Positions 1 to 8,168 of a stretch of DNA of 64,000 bases are shown piece by piece (positions within the stretch are counted from its first letter, which is position 1; every line of letters starts with the position of its first letter). The stretch is from NCBI GenBank assembly GCA_963559605.1, contig CAUWLL010000005.1, positions 29,957-93,956 of the forward strand, given 5' to 3'. The notes under the pieces are model-generated. The model was not told the origin of the DNA, did not search any database, and saw nothing but the letters and a program-made list of their open reading frames with translations. This DNA is from Dorea_D sp963559605 (lineage in GTDB: Bacteria > Bacillota > Clostridia > Lachnospirales > Lachnospiraceae). The position numbers and the translations under genes were made by a program.

Positions 1-897
1 CTCAAAAGAAAGGTCGTCCATGTAGATAATAAACTTATAATTACGGTTCTTCACTTGGGAAATAACAGCATTCAAATCCTGAAACTGATGCTTATACACC
101 TCTATCATACGAAGACCTTGGTCATAATACTGATTTAAGATCGCCTTGACAGAAGTAGATTTCCCTGTTCCCGCATCTCCGAAAAGCAGACAGTTGTTGG
201 CGCGCTTCCCTTCCACAAAAGCTCTCGTATTATCGATCAGCTTCTTCTTCGCGTTCTCATACCCCACCAGATCGTCCAGATGCACATGGGCGATCTTCGT
301 GATCGGCACGATCTGAGCGCCTTCTTCTGTGTGCTCCACACGAAATGCCTTGTGAAGTCCGAGTTTACCTACGCCAAACTCCTTATAAAACTGTGTCAGC
401 GTGTCCTTAAATTCCTCTGTCGAAGCTGCCCGGGACAAATGCTTACTGAGCGCACAGATGCGGTCGCGGATCCTCTTATTGAACACCTTACCGTGCCCTT
501 TTGTTCCTGTATAGTCCTGAATCATAGACAGACACTCCACGCCGAACGTTTTTTCCATCTCTTGAAAATCATATTGAAACAATTCTCTAAAGATCGCAAA
601 ATCATGAAGCGCCACTTGATTAATACTTCCTTCCACCGCTCCGACAATTTCACAGGAAGTACTGTATGCATTTTCATGACATGCCAACAAAAATGTCAGA
701 TAGTCCTGCCAGAGATTCCCTTCAAAGCCATGACTTACCGCCAATTCCAAAAGCGCATTCACGACATCAAAAAGAAGTCCTTTCATCTCTTCACGATCAG
801 AATGAACACCGGCATGATTCTCCATAAGAAATGTCATATCACTTAAAATCTGCCCATCTTCCATATGCTTATATAACATCAATTCGTTGGTTCTCAT
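1..897 (-). CDS. DUF815-family AAA+ ATPase, partial (C-terminus beyond window)
   Basis: The frame reads from an ATG at 897 with an AGAGG ribosome site and is still open at base 1, so the C-terminus lies outside the window. The readable part has a helical N-terminal region, then a P-loop (GDAGTGKS) near 175-205 of the DNA and a Walker B-like stretch ending MDD at the window edge. This order, and the segment just before the P-loop, match DUF815 (predicted ATPase, AAA+ superfamily), a Firmicute protein of unknown role. It starts one base after the stop of the chorismate-mutase-like gene, so the two are co-transcribed. The family call is from motif recognition; the function is unknown. Confidence 0.8.
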   Translation of the reverse strand, partial: MRTNELMLYKHMEDGQILSDMTFLMENHAGVHSDREEMKGLLFDVVNALLELAVSHGFEGNLWQDYLTFLLACHENAYSTSCEIVGAVEGSINQVALHDFAIFRELFQYDFQEMEKTFGVECLSMIQDYTGTKGHGKVFNKRIRDRICALSKHLSRAASTEEFKDTLTQFYKEFGVGKLGLHKAFRVEHTEEGAQIVPITKIAHVHLDDLVGYENAKKKLIDNTRAFVEGKRANNCLLFGDAGTGKSTSVKAILNQYYDQGLRMIEVYKHQFQDLNAVISQVKNRNYKFIIYMDDLSFE

Positions 898-898
898 A

Positions 899-1213
899 TT
901 ACCTCTTCCTCTTTCTTACAAAAATCCGTCCACTTAAAAATTCTTTCATATACAGCCGGTACTGCAATCTCCTGCTCTCAGTCATTAGCCGTTTATAAAG
1001 TCTTTGGATTCCTTTTTTATTATATTCTGACAAAACTCTGTCCGATACATCCCTGAGTTTTTCTCTCTCTCGTTGACGGTCTGCTACTTTCTTTCCATTC
1101 TCGATCTTATATTTCCCAACAAAAGCACAGACTCTCATCCGCCTTTCATATAATTTCACCATCTGAGCGTCAATACTGTCCAGTTGTTCCCTTAACTCTT
1201 CCAATGCCGCCAT
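899..1213 (-). CDS. Chorismate mutase type II (AroQ-like) domain protein
   Basis: A 104-residue, almost entirely helical and very basic protein. The N-terminus (LEELREQLDSIDAQMVKLYERR, here abbreviated in sense: R-x2-I/L-D-x2-D-x-Q/M-V-x-L-x-x-R-R) fits the first helix of AroQ chorismate mutases, followed by a V-G-x-Y-K segment and a helix with R-E-R-E-K. AroQ enzymes convert chorismate to prephenate. The C-terminal 25 residues are unusually rich in Arg/Lys and lack the usual final E/Q-containing helix, so activity is uncertain. No aromatic-pathway genes flank it; aroC lies 26 kb away. It is translationally close to the DUF815 ATPase gene. Confidence 0.7.
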   Translation of the reverse strand: MAALEELREQLDSIDAQMVKLYERRMRVCAFVGKYKIENGKKVADRQREREKLRDVSDRVLSEYNKKGIQRLYKRLMTESRRLQYRLYMKEFLSGRIFVRKRKR

Positions 1214-1314
1214 ATGTTTCTCTCCTTCTGCCGCACTGCATTTCCTTTTATTTCCTAGGGTATTATATCAAAATTCCTGTATAAAATCTACTGCTCCCTG
1301 CCATACTATATAGT

Positions 1315-1698
1315 ATGAAACATAATTTTTTAACTTGCGGAACCTGTGGCTGGTGCATGGAAATACTGTTCACCGGCCTGCATTCCCTGAAAAATGAAAA
1401 CCCAAAACTGACAGGAAACACTTCCATCTGGATGTTTCCCATCTATGGCATGGCAAGTTTCCTGTCCCCTGTCTGTAAACTGTTGAAAGGAAAAAGTCTG
1501 GTTTTACGAGGAGGCGTATACACATGCTGCATCTTTGCAGGCGAATATCTCACCGGCTCTTTCCTGCGCAAATATAACGCATGTCCCTGGGATTACAGCG
1601 GCGCTCCTTTTAACATTAAAGGGCTTATCCGGCTTGATTATGCCCCCTTATGGTTTGGGGCAGGACTCTTCTTTGAAAAAATACTCTCCAGACGTTGA
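1315..1698 (+). CDS. Small membrane protein, putative ABC-transporter type IV (CmpB-like, PF06541)
   Basis: A 127-residue hydrophobic protein with about four membrane segments. The segment GWCMEILFTGLHSL and the later SIWMFPIYGMASFLSPV are hallmarks of the ABC_trans_CmpB family, as is the C-terminal W-D-Y ... L-x-W-F/G-A-G-L. The family is widespread in Clostridia and its function is not established despite its name. There is no clear Shine-Dalgarno before the ATG at 1315; an ATG at 1357 would cut into the conserved first helix, so the upstream start is kept. It is divergent from the chorismate-mutase-like gene and 63 bases before pyrB, so it may share a transcript with pyrBI. Confidence 0.7.
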   Translation: MKHNFLTCGTCGWCMEILFTGLHSLKNENPKLTGNTSIWMFPIYGMASFLSPVCKLLKGKSLVLRGGVYTCCIFAGEYLTGSFLRKYNACPWDYSGAPFNIKGLIRLDYAPLWFGAGLFFEKILSRR

Positions 1699-1761
1699 AA
1701 ATATTTTTTATTTATTATATGATGTATGGAGAATTTAACGCAGACAAATGAGGAGGTTTTT

Positions 1762-2679
1762 ATGAGACATTTGATTAGCCCGCTGGACTTCTCCGTAGAG
1801 GAGCTTGATAAACTGATGGATCTGGCAAACGATATTGAAAGTAACCGTCCAAAATACGCACATGCCTGTGCCGGAAAGACACTGGCAACTTTATTTTATG
1901 AACCTAGCACACGTACACGTCTGAGTCATGAAGCAGCAATGTATAATCTCGGAGGTAATGTTCTAGGTTTTTCTTCTGCCGATTCCAGTTCGGCGTCCAA
2001 AGGCGAAAGCGTATCAGATACCCTGCGCATGATTTCCTGTTATGCAGACATTTGCGCCATGCGTCACCCCAAAGAAGGCGCTCCGATCGTTGGCTGCAAA
2101 CATGCTACGATTCCGGTTATTAATGCCGGTGACGGAGGACACCAGCACCCCACACAGACACTTACAGACCTTCTTACCATTCGTTCTATGAAAGGCCGCC
2201 TGAATAATATGACCATCGGTCTTTGCGGAGATTTGAAGTTCGGCCGTACGGTCCACTCCTTGATCCACGCTCTGGTAAGATACCCGGGCATCCGTTTTAT
2301 CCTGATCTCACCGGAAGAATTACGGCTTCCAAGCTACATTCGCTCCGATGTTCTGGACAAGCAGAATGTTCCGTATGAAGAAGTCGTCCGTTTAGAGGAC
2401 GCACTTCCAAATCTTGACCTTCTCTATATGACAAGAGTTCAGAAAGAACGTTTCTTCAATGAAGAAGACTATGTCCGTATGAAAGATTTCTATATTCTGG
2501 ACGCCAAGAAAATGGAACTGGCTCCAAAAGATATGTACGTTCTCCACCCTCTTCCGAGAGTAAACGAAATCTCTGTGGAAGTGGACGACGACCCGCGGGC
2601 AGCTTATTTTAAACAGGCACAGTACGGCGTTTATATCCGAATGGCGCTGATCCTGACACTTTTGGAAATTGAGGTTTAA
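1762..2679 (+). CDS. pyrB: Aspartate carbamoyltransferase catalytic chain
   Basis: PyrB condenses carbamoyl phosphate with L-aspartate to N-carbamoyl-aspartate, the committed step of pyrimidine synthesis. The product is 305 residues, normal for the family. The carbamoyl-phosphate site FYEPSTRTR sits near residue 50, followed by a loop with SSASKGES; HPTQ occurs near residue 130 and the C-terminal HPLPRVNEI motif is intact. The open frame extends 12 codons upstream, but the perfect AGGAGG at 1751-1756 places the start at 1762. It is followed after 16 bases by pyrI, so the enzyme is the allosteric catalytic/regulatory form as in enteric bacteria and many Clostridia, not the PyrR-controlled Bacillus type. 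No other pyr genes are nearby. Confidence 0.97.
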   Translation: MRHLISPLDFSVEELDKLMDLANDIESNRPKYAHACAGKTLATLFYEPSTRTRLSHEAAMYNLGGNVLGFSSADSSSASKGESVSDTLRMISCYADICAMRHPKEGAPIVGCKHATIPVINAGDGGHQHPTQTLTDLLTIRSMKGRLNNMTIGLCGDLKFGRTVHSLIHALVRYPGIRFILISPEELRLPSYIRSDVLDKQNVPYEEVVRLEDALPNLDLLYMTRVQKERFFNEEDYVRMKDFYILDAKKMELAPKDMYVLHPLPRVNEISVEVDDDPRAAYFKQAQYGVYIRMALILTLLEIEV

Positions 2680-2695
2680 GAAGGGAGTACAGACT

Positions 2696-3139
2696 ATGGT
2701 AAAGAATACATTAAATGTGGGAAGAATCGAAGAGGGTTTCGTGCTCGACCATATCCAGGCAGGACGAAGCATGGATATTTATAAATACCTCCATTTAGAT
2801 AAATTAGACTGCTGTGTCGCCATTATTAAAAATGCCAAAAGCAGCAAGATGGGGAAAAAAGACATTATGAAAATCGAATGCCCCATCGACTTCATGGATT
2901 TAGATATTCTCGGTTTTATTGACCACAACATTACGGTAAATATCATTAAAGATGCAAAGATTGTCGATAAGAAAATGCTGCATCTTCCAAAAACCATCAA
3001 AAACGTGATCAAGTGCAAAAACCCGAGATGTATCACATCCATCGAGCAAGAATTAGACCACGTTTTCGTGCTCACAGACCCGGAGAAAGAAATTTACCGC
3101 TGTCAGTATTGTGAAGAAAAGTATCACGGTCGAAAATGA
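2696..3139 (+). CDS. pyrI: Aspartate carbamoyltransferase regulatory chain
   Basis: PyrI binds CTP/ATP and tunes PyrB. The 147-residue product has the N-terminal nucleotide-binding region starting at V-G-R-I-E-E-G-F-V-L-D-H-I and a C-terminal zinc domain with four cysteines (C-x4-C, then C-x2-C in the last 20 residues) that contacts PyrB. The start at 2696 is set by AAGGGAG at 2681-2687; a longer frame would overlap pyrB. A strong bidirectional terminator lies 12 bases downstream, closing the pyrBI unit. Confidence 0.96.
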   Translation: MVKNTLNVGRIEEGFVLDHIQAGRSMDIYKYLHLDKLDCCVAIIKNAKSSKMGKKDIMKIECPIDFMDLDILGFIDHNITVNIIKDAKIVDKKMLHLPKTIKNVIKCKNPRCITSIEQELDHVFVLTDPEKEIYRCQYCEEKYHGRK

Positions 3140-3150
3140 TCTGCCGGATT

Positions 3151-3196
3151 TTATACAATAAAAAAGTGTGCCTGCGCACACTTTTTTATTGTATAA
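3151..3196. terminator. Bidirectional intrinsic terminator between pyrI and secreted protein gene
   Basis: A perfect 21-bp inverted repeat (3151-3171 with 3176-3196) and a four-base loop CTGC. The stem has a GTGTGC core flanked by an A tract on one side and a T tract on the other, so it works for both convergent genes. Confidence 0.92.
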
Positions 3197-3210
3197 ATCC
3201 TATTTCGGTT

Positions 3211-4452
3211 CTATTTCCACTTCAAAGAATACCAGCCGGAAGATTTGGAGTTTCCTCTGGAAACTTTAATATAATAGGTTCCTTTTGGCCACTTTCCATT
3301 GGATTTTAACGTATAAGCTTTGTAATTGTTATAATATGTCCGTGTTGAGATTTTCTTCTTGCCTCTGTATACTGTAATTTTCAGCTTATCATTTGTACGT
3401 CCCTTCATATAGATCTTGAGAGACTTCTTGCCTGTCAACTTCAGTTTGTAATAATCTGCCTGACTGCTTCCTGCCGTGATCGTAGCCTTTCTTGTAGAAT
3501 TTCTCTTCAGCGTAGAAGCCTTGGACATCTTCTTTCCGCTCTTTTCGGAAATCTTATTATTCTTTACTTTGAACGCATACATACCTTCTGAATTATAAGA
3601 AGAAGCGACCTTAAAGTAATAGGTTTTTCCCTTTTTCACTCCATAGGTTGGATTATAACGGGCATATGTATATCCTGACAATGCCTTTTTCCCACTGTTA
3701 CAAAGAGCGATTTTAATAAATCCATCACTGGTATGGCATGTCACATAACCGGTTGAAGTCGCCTTGAATTTGAAGTAATTTGTCTGCTTATCCTTTTGTC
3801 CTACTGCAATCTGTCTGTTATTGGAAATTGTACGATTCTCTCCGCTGACAAAAATGGCAGAAATTGCTATTCCGTGAGCAGTAGCATTGTAATTAGAGGA
3901 CATATAAGCTCCTATATAATACCTTCCTGCTGCCGGAATCTTGATCACTTTTGTTTTAGTAGAAGAATCTGACAAATACAGTTCATAGTCAACTCTCTGT
4001 GTCATGTTGGCATCTTTGTAAACGCCAATAGAAACGTTCTTATTTCCATATCCGCGCTGTGCACCAATAACAAGCGTACCTTTTTTCAAGGAAACAGCCT
4101 GACTGTATCCCCACTTATTGCCTTTCACACTTGTGCTGTCAAAGTAAACAGCTCCCACACTCTTCTTTGCAAGAGATGCTAACTCTGAGTTTGTTCCGCT
4201 TGCCGCAGTAACCACTCTGATAGCAGATGCCGGCAAAGCTTTTTTTGCCTCGTCTTTTTCCACTGTTTTTCCTTCTGTCACAGACTGTACTGCCTCTGCC
4301 GCCGCATCATTCACAGCTGACAGCTCGTCAGCAGATGCTTCCTGCGCGCTTTCATCAACTGCCGGAGCTGCTGCATTCACTGTGCCGGCTGTTGAAAAAA
4401 CAAGAACCGAAACAAGGATCGCCGATAGGATTACATTCCATTTTTTCTTCAT
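3211..4452 (-). CDS. Secreted protein with repeated beta-rich (PPC-like) domains
   Basis: A 413-residue protein with a clear Sec signal peptide (basic MKKKW, hydrophobic core, cleavage near VNAAA). A low-complexity Ala/Glu linker follows (about 30-75), then a very Lys/Tyr/Ser-rich mature part. At least three modules can be seen, each with a pattern like T-x-Y-Y-x-K/V-K ... G-x-Y/Y-x-L/I-x-V, resembling bacterial pre-peptidase C-terminal (PPC) beta-sandwiches: about 95-205, 210-295 and 300-413. No protease or other catalytic domain is present, and there is no LPxTG anchor or transmembrane tail, so it is probably released or held by charge. RBS GAGGGAAAG precedes the ATG. It is preceded by the rnpB terminator. 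Confidence 0.7.
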   Translation of the reverse strand: MKKKWNVILSAILVSVLVFSTAGTVNAAAPAVDESAQEASADELSAVNDAAAEAVQSVTEGKTVEKDEAKKALPASAIRVVTAASGTNSELASLAKKSVGAVYFDSTSVKGNKWGYSQAVSLKKGTLVIGAQRGYGNKNVSIGVYKDANMTQRVDYELYLSDSSTKTKVIKIPAAGRYYIGAYMSSNYNATAHGIAISAIFVSGENRTISNNRQIAVGQKDKQTNYFKFKATSTGYVTCHTSDGFIKIALCNSGKKALSGYTYARYNPTYGVKKGKTYYFKVASSYNSEGMYAFKVKNNKISEKSGKKMSKASTLKRNSTRKATITAGSSQADYYKLKLTGKKSLKIYMKGRTNDKLKITVYRGKKKISTRTYYNNYKAYTLKSNGKWPKGTYYIKVSRGNSKSSGWYSLKWK

Positions 4453-4576
4453 TTTCTTTCCCTCCTCGTGAGTTTTTACATAGTCTTATTATTACATACT
4501 TATAATTTATATTCAATATATAATCCGCAAAAATTTCAGACAAATCTCACCCTGTCTTTGTAACCGGCCTCATAAT

Positions 4577-4614
4577 AAAAAGTCTGTATCCAAGAATCGG
4601 ATAACAGACTTTTT
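4577..4614 (-). terminator. Intrinsic terminator of rnpB
   Basis: Stem AGTCTGT/ACAGACT continued by ATCC/GGAT with one bulged base, followed on the minus strand by TTTTT. It lies 11 bases after the predicted 3' end of RNase P RNA. Confidence 0.85.
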
Positions 4615-4624
4615 ATCTCATCTT

Positions 4625-5048
4625 TGTCAAGCAAAACGATAAGCCGGGTTATGTCGTTGAGTAATCATCTATCTAGCCCTGCCGTTACCGGCAGGATCAA
4701 GCAACCTACCTAAGACGCGACGGGCCGCCGCATAGTCTTTTTTCGGTCTTGCTTCGGATGGGGTTTACATATGCCCTTGCCGTTACCGGCAAGGCGGTAG
4801 TCTCTTACACTGCCTTTCCACCCTTACCTCCCAAAAGAAGGCGGTTTCTTTCTGTTGCACTGGCCTTGGAGTCACCTCCACCGGACGTTATCCGGCATCC
4901 TGCCCTATGAAGCCCGGACTTTCCTCGTCTGCCGCCTTTCGGCGCTTGCAGCCGCGATCACCTGTCTTACTTGCGATAACCATTCAGCCGTTCAACGAAA
5001 GCTGAAAACTGCGTCAGCAGTCAGCTTGAGTTGCACTGGCTGAATTAT
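4625..5048 (-). ncRNA. rnpB: RNase P RNA
   Basis: The catalytic RNA of RNase P, which makes the 5' ends of tRNAs. On the minus strand the universally conserved 5' core GAGGAAAGTCCGGGC is present around 4910-4930. The GGGTGGAAAGGCAG-type and AAACCCCATCCGAAGCAAGACC-type core segments follow, and the 3' element ACATAACCCGGCTTA is near 4635-4655. Helix P1 can be formed by TCAAGC (5024-5029) with GCTTGA (4627-4632). The length of about 410-425 nt and the paired GCCGGTAACGGC hairpins fit an ancestral (class A-like) Clostridial form. The 5' end is set only by the promoter, so it is uncertain by about 15 nt. Confidence 0.93.
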
Positions 5049-5060
5049 TTTACGGCCATT

Positions 5061-5089
5061 ATTATACTACACTCCCGCTCCTTCGTCAA
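5061..5089 (-). promoter_or_regulatory. Sigma-70 promoter of rnpB, overlapping the end of rnhA
   Basis: On the minus strand TTGACG (5089-5084), 17-base spacer, TATAAT (5066-5061). The -35 and the whole spacer are the last codons and stop of rnhA, and the -10 follows directly after the stop. Initiation about 7 bases downstream would give the rnpB 5' end near 5048-5054. Confidence 0.85.
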
Positions 5090-5546
5090 CCATCAGGTCA
5101 TCCCCGTCTGCCGCCGTAGTCGCCAGCATATCACATCTTTCATTCTGGGCATGTCCGTCATGACCTTTTACCCAGATAAATGTCACCCTATGAGGTTCTT
5201 TCGCCTGAAGCAGACGCTTCCACAGATCCACGTTTTTCACCGGCTCATTCTTTCCCCGTTTCCAGCCTTTTTTCAGCCATCCGTCAATCCAATGCTGATT
5301 AAACGCATCCACCACATACTTAGAATCCGAATAAAGCTCCACCTCGCAAGGGCGGTTTAAAGCTTCCAGTCCTGCGATCACTGCCATCAGCTCCATCCGG
5401 TTATTCGTTGTCTTAACATAGCCTTGAGACAGTTCTTTTGTGTGAAGGTTTCCCTTGGAATCTACATACTCAAGGACGGTTCCGTATCCTCCCGGTCCGT
5501 CCGGGTTCCCTCTCGCCGCTCCGTCTGTATAAATATTGACACGCAT
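5067..5546 (-). CDS. rnhA: Ribonuclease HI
   Basis: Cleaves the RNA strand of RNA-DNA hybrids. The 159-residue product has the RNase H fold with the carboxylates D8 (YTDGAARGNP), E52 (NNRMEL), D74 (SDSKY) and D139, plus H129 in the flexible loop (VKGHDGH). All match E. coli positions 10, 48, 70, 134 and 124. The basic handle region (KKGWKRGKN, about 92-100) that binds hybrid is present, so this is the full type 1 enzyme. It starts one base after the MogA-like stop codon, so the two are co-transcribed; its 3' end carries the rnpB promoter. Confidence 0.96.
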   Translation of the reverse strand: MRVNIYTDGAARGNPDGPGGYGTVLEYVDSKGNLHTKELSQGYVKTTNNRMELMAVIAGLEALNRPCEVELYSDSKYVVDAFNQHWIDGWLKKGWKRGKNEPVKNVDLWKRLLQAKEPHRVTFIWVKGHDGHAQNERCDMLATTAADGDDLMVDEGAGV

Positions 5547-5547
5547 C

Positions 5548-6018
5548 TTATGCCTCTCCTTTGATCACTTCTACTCCATGAACCAGCTCCGGCAGAAGAT
5601 ACCCAAGACACTCTTTTACAGCTCCTGCCTTTCCCGGAAGATTCACGATCAGTGACTTCCCTCTGATCCCGGCTGTCCCTCTGTTTAACATAGAACGTTT
5701 TGTAAGCTGCATCATATGCATACGCATCGCTTCCGGAATCCCCAGAATACTTTTTTCAATAATATCCGTCGTTGCCTCCGGCGTACAATCCTCCGGTCCA
5801 CAGCCGGCGCCTCCGGTTGTAAGGATCAAATCCGCAACCTGACCATCCGACAATCTCTGCATGATCGTAGACAGCACCTTACGATCCAGCGGAACCGCCT
5901 GTGCAAATACTACCTGTAATCCGGCTTCTTCCACAAGCTGCCGAATGACTGCACCGCTTTTATCTTCTTCCTGTTTTCTATATACTTCCGTACTTGCTGT
6001 AAGAATTGCAACTTTCAT
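5548..6018 (-). CDS. MogA/MoaB-family molybdopterin-binding protein
   Basis: A 156-residue member of the MogA/MoaB fold, which adenylylates molybdopterin during molybdenum cofactor synthesis. The signature TTGGAGCGPEDCTPEAT (TTGG-x-G-x2-P-x-D-x-T-P-E-A-T) lies at about 67-83, and the C-terminal N-L-P-G-x-x-x-A-V-x-E segment is intact. No other moa/moe genes are in the window, so whether it serves molybdenum or tungsten enzymes cannot be told. RBS GGAGGTACTACA precedes the ATG. It heads a two-gene unit with rnhA. Confidence 0.88.
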   Translation of the reverse strand: MKVAILTASTEVYRKQEEDKSGAVIRQLVEEAGLQVVFAQAVPLDRKVLSTIMQRLSDGQVADLILTTGGAGCGPEDCTPEATTDIIEKSILGIPEAMRMHMMQLTKRSMLNRGTAGIRGKSLIVNLPGKAGAVKECLGYLLPELVHGVEVIKGEA

Positions 6019-6061
6019 TGTAGTACCTCCAATGTTTCTCTGATGTTATAGTCTCTTTCCC

Positions 6062-6108
6062 TTTTATTAACTGTCCAGACTGTCCTCCAAGCTGAACAGT
6101 TAATAAAA
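6062..6108. repeat. Inverted repeat between spoIVA and the MogA-like gene
   Basis: TTTTATTAACTGT (6062-6074) pairs with ACAGTTAATAAAA (6096-6108), extended inward by CAG/CTG after one mismatch. On neither strand is it followed by a good T tract, so it is a poor terminator. It could be an operator or mRNA hairpin for the MogA-like gene, which begins 43 bases away. Confidence 0.6.
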
Positions 6109-6139
6109 TTTTACCCCTTTTCACCGAAGAATGCAATCC

Positions 6140-7612
6140 TTAAATAATAATGCATACCATTCCGCCGTTACTGTCATTTACAATCTTCTGCATCGTATCC
6201 TGTAATTTCACCTGGCTCTCATCATTGATCATAGACATCTTATTCCGCATTCCGTCCATCACCAGTTCTTCTACAGATTTTCCGAAAATATTCGTTCCCC
6301 AGATCCCCTCCTCACTTTTTCCTTTCTCTTTAATATAACCGAGCAGATCCTGCGCCTGTTGTTCACTTCCCACAATAGGAGCGATCTCTGTCTCGATCTT
6401 CGCCCGGATCAAATGAATGGAAGGCGCTTCCGAATGGATTTTTACTCCGTATTTATTTCCCTGCTTGATCAGTTCAGGCTCATTCAGAAGAATCTCCTCT
6501 TTTTTCGGGCTTACCACACCATAGCCACGCATTTTCACGGCAGAAAAAGCATCCTTAACCCCTTCATACTCCTCTTTTAACCGGGACAGCTCCTTCATAG
6601 CCGCGATCAATTCATACTGCCCTGCGATAGATGTCCCCGTGATCTCACTCAGCATCTCATAGTAAAACTGCTCTGCAATCTGAACCCGGATCTTCACACA
6701 CCCGGTATCCATTTCAATATGCTCTACTTTGATTTCCTCTATGTATGGACTCTCTGCGTGAAGGGACACAGAAACAGCGTCTTTAATCTCCCGAAACTGC
6801 TCCATGATCTCCCGGATATGAGCCAGCAGATCCTGCTTGATGCTGTGCTCCCTCGGAAGCATTTCCACCCATTTGGGCACGAAAAACTGTACCTCGGAAA
6901 TGGGAAACTCATACAAAACAGCTTCCATCACTCGGTAAATATCCTCTTCTTTTAACTGCTCGCAGTTTACAGGCAGCGCTTTCACGCCGTATGCCGCTTC
7001 TATCTCCCGGGCAATTCTTTTCGCTTCCTCTCCATATGGTTTTTTAGAATTTACCAACACTACAAAAGGCTTCCCGATACTCTGCAATTCCCGAATGGTC
7101 TTTTCTTCCGGCTCTCTGTAGCTGTCTCTGTCAATCTCCCCGATACTTCCGTCTGTGGTCACAACTACGCCGATGGTGGCGTGGTCATGGATCACTTTCC
7201 TTGTTCCGATACTTGCCGCCTTAGTAAATGGAATTTCGTGATCAAACCACGGTGTCTTTACCATCCTCTCTTCCTGTCCCTCCACGTGTCCGGAGGCTCC
7301 GTCCACCATATACCCCACACAGTCGATCAGACGGATCTTTACCGACGTATCTTCACTCATGCGGATCTCTGCCGCCTCTTTCGGAACAAACTTCGGTTCT
7401 GTTGTCATGATCGTCCGGCCGGAAGCGGACTGTGGCAGTTCGTCTTTTGTCCGTTCCGACATATGCTCATCTTCCATATGAGGGAGTACCATCACATCCA
7501 TGAATCGTTTGATAAAGGTAGATTTTCCTGTTCTTACCGGCCCTACCACTCCTATGTATATCTCTCCGTTTGTCCTTGCTTTTATATCGCTGTATAATTG
7601 AAACGTATTCAT
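6140..7612 (-). CDS. spoIVA: Stage IV sporulation protein A, spore coat morphogenetic ATPase
   Basis: SpoIVA polymerises with ATP hydrolysis on the forespore outer membrane and forms the base layer of the spore coat. The 490-residue length is that of the family. The N-terminal GTPase-like fold has a P-loop GPVRTGKST at about 24-32 and the family block M-E-D-E ... R-x-x-D-E-L-P-Q-S-A-S-G-R-T-I-M-T-T-E-P-K-F near 47-75 (in pieces). D-x-x-G at about 118-121 and the conserved C-terminal tail ending in hydrophobic VCIII, which serves localisation, are also present. It is a signature gene of endospore formers. A sigma-E-like -10 lies upstream. Confidence 0.97.
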   Translation of the reverse strand: MNTFQLYSDIKARTNGEIYIGVVGPVRTGKSTFIKRFMDVMVLPHMEDEHMSERTKDELPQSASGRTIMTTEPKFVPKEAAEIRMSEDTSVKIRLIDCVGYMVDGASGHVEGQEERMVKTPWFDHEIPFTKAASIGTRKVIHDHATIGVVVTTDGSIGEIDRDSYREPEEKTIRELQSIGKPFVVLVNSKKPYGEEAKRIAREIEAAYGVKALPVNCEQLKEEDIYRVMEAVLYEFPISEVQFFVPKWVEMLPREHSIKQDLLAHIREIMEQFREIKDAVSVSLHAESPYIEEIKVEHIEMDTGCVKIRVQIAEQFYYEMLSEITGTSIAGQYELIAAMKELSRLKEEYEGVKDAFSAVKMRGYGVVSPKKEEILLNEPELIKQGNKYGVKIHSEAPSIHLIRAKIETEIAPIVGSEQQAQDLLGYIKEKGKSEEGIWGTNIFGKSVEELVMDGMRNKMSMINDESQVKLQDTMQKIVNDSNGGMVCIII

Positions 7613-7640
7613 TCTAATACCCCCTTGCTATGCTGATAAC

Positions 7641-7648
7641 AATGTATG
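7641..7648 (-). promoter_or_regulatory. Candidate sigma-E -10 element upstream of spoIVA
   Basis: CATACATT on the minus strand matches the sigma-E -10 consensus CATACAnT, 29 bases before the spoIVA start. The -35 is not convincing (TTCTAAAC at the expected distance). The element is enclosed by an inverted repeat TTGCTA (7625-7630) / TAGCAA (7652-7657). Sigma-E control of spoIVA is established in Bacillus; here it is inferred. Confidence 0.4.
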
Positions 7649-7678
7649 CATTAGCAATGAGTGTTTAGAACCTCTGTT

Positions 7679-8098
7679 TCAGATTTCGCTGTATAAGAGC
7701 TTTGCTCCTTGAGCCAGCGCAATTTTACAAATGTGTATACAGGCGTTAAGCTCCTCTAATATCTCCTGCCTTCTTACCAAAACTCCCTCTTGTTCTCTCC
7801 ATCTTCTGCCCAGCTCCCCTGTCAGATAGAACTCCTCCGGGGAATAGGAAAACAGATGCCTCCACTGCTCCATGATCTTCTGGAACTTTGCAATTTCTTT
7901 TCGGTCGATCACCGAAAAACCGCCCTCCAGAAAGCCTGCCACCTGTTTTTTCCCATTCCACCTCGTGTCGATCCACATCAGACTATCTTTCATATAGCAA
8001 AATAAAAGATGGGACAAAAACACTCTGTCCATATCGATCCACAGATTTTCCTCCTTATCCTCTCTTGTGATCACTACTAATTGATGTGCCAATACCAT
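7679..8098 (-). CDS. Unknown protein beside spoIVA and Spo0A-like regulator
   Basis: I do not recognise this 139-residue protein. The start at 8098 is chosen because AAGGAGG lies 8 bases upstream; a longer frame has no ribosome site. It is soluble, with no signal peptide or membrane segment. The N-terminal half (V-L-A-H-Q-L-V-V-I-T-R-E-D ... L-W-I-D-M-D) looks beta-rich. The C-terminal half is helical, with W-R-x-x-F-S-Y-S-P-E-E-F-Y-L and a final helix rich in Leu/Ala that could mediate oligomerisation. It lies between spoIVA and a Spo0A-like gene, and its 131-base upstream region carries a row of TCGA(C) elements like 0A boxes, so a sporulation or stationary-phase role is a reasonable guess. 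Confidence 0.6.
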   Translation of the reverse strand: MVLAHQLVVITREDKEENLWIDMDRVFLSHLLFCYMKDSLMWIDTRWNGKKQVAGFLEGGFSVIDRKEIAKFQKIMEQWRHLFSYSPEEFYLTGELGRRWREQEGVLVRRQEILEELNACIHICKIALAQGAKLLYSEI

Positions 8099-8168
8099 CT
8101 CTGCTTCCTCCTTCTCATTTCTTTTTCTCGGCGAACAGTAGCATAACACAAGATAAGTTCCCAAATCT

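Noticed and set aside
4855..5360. Plus-strand frames of 62 and 109 residues
   Set aside because: They are antisense to RNase P RNA and rnhA and have no coding features.
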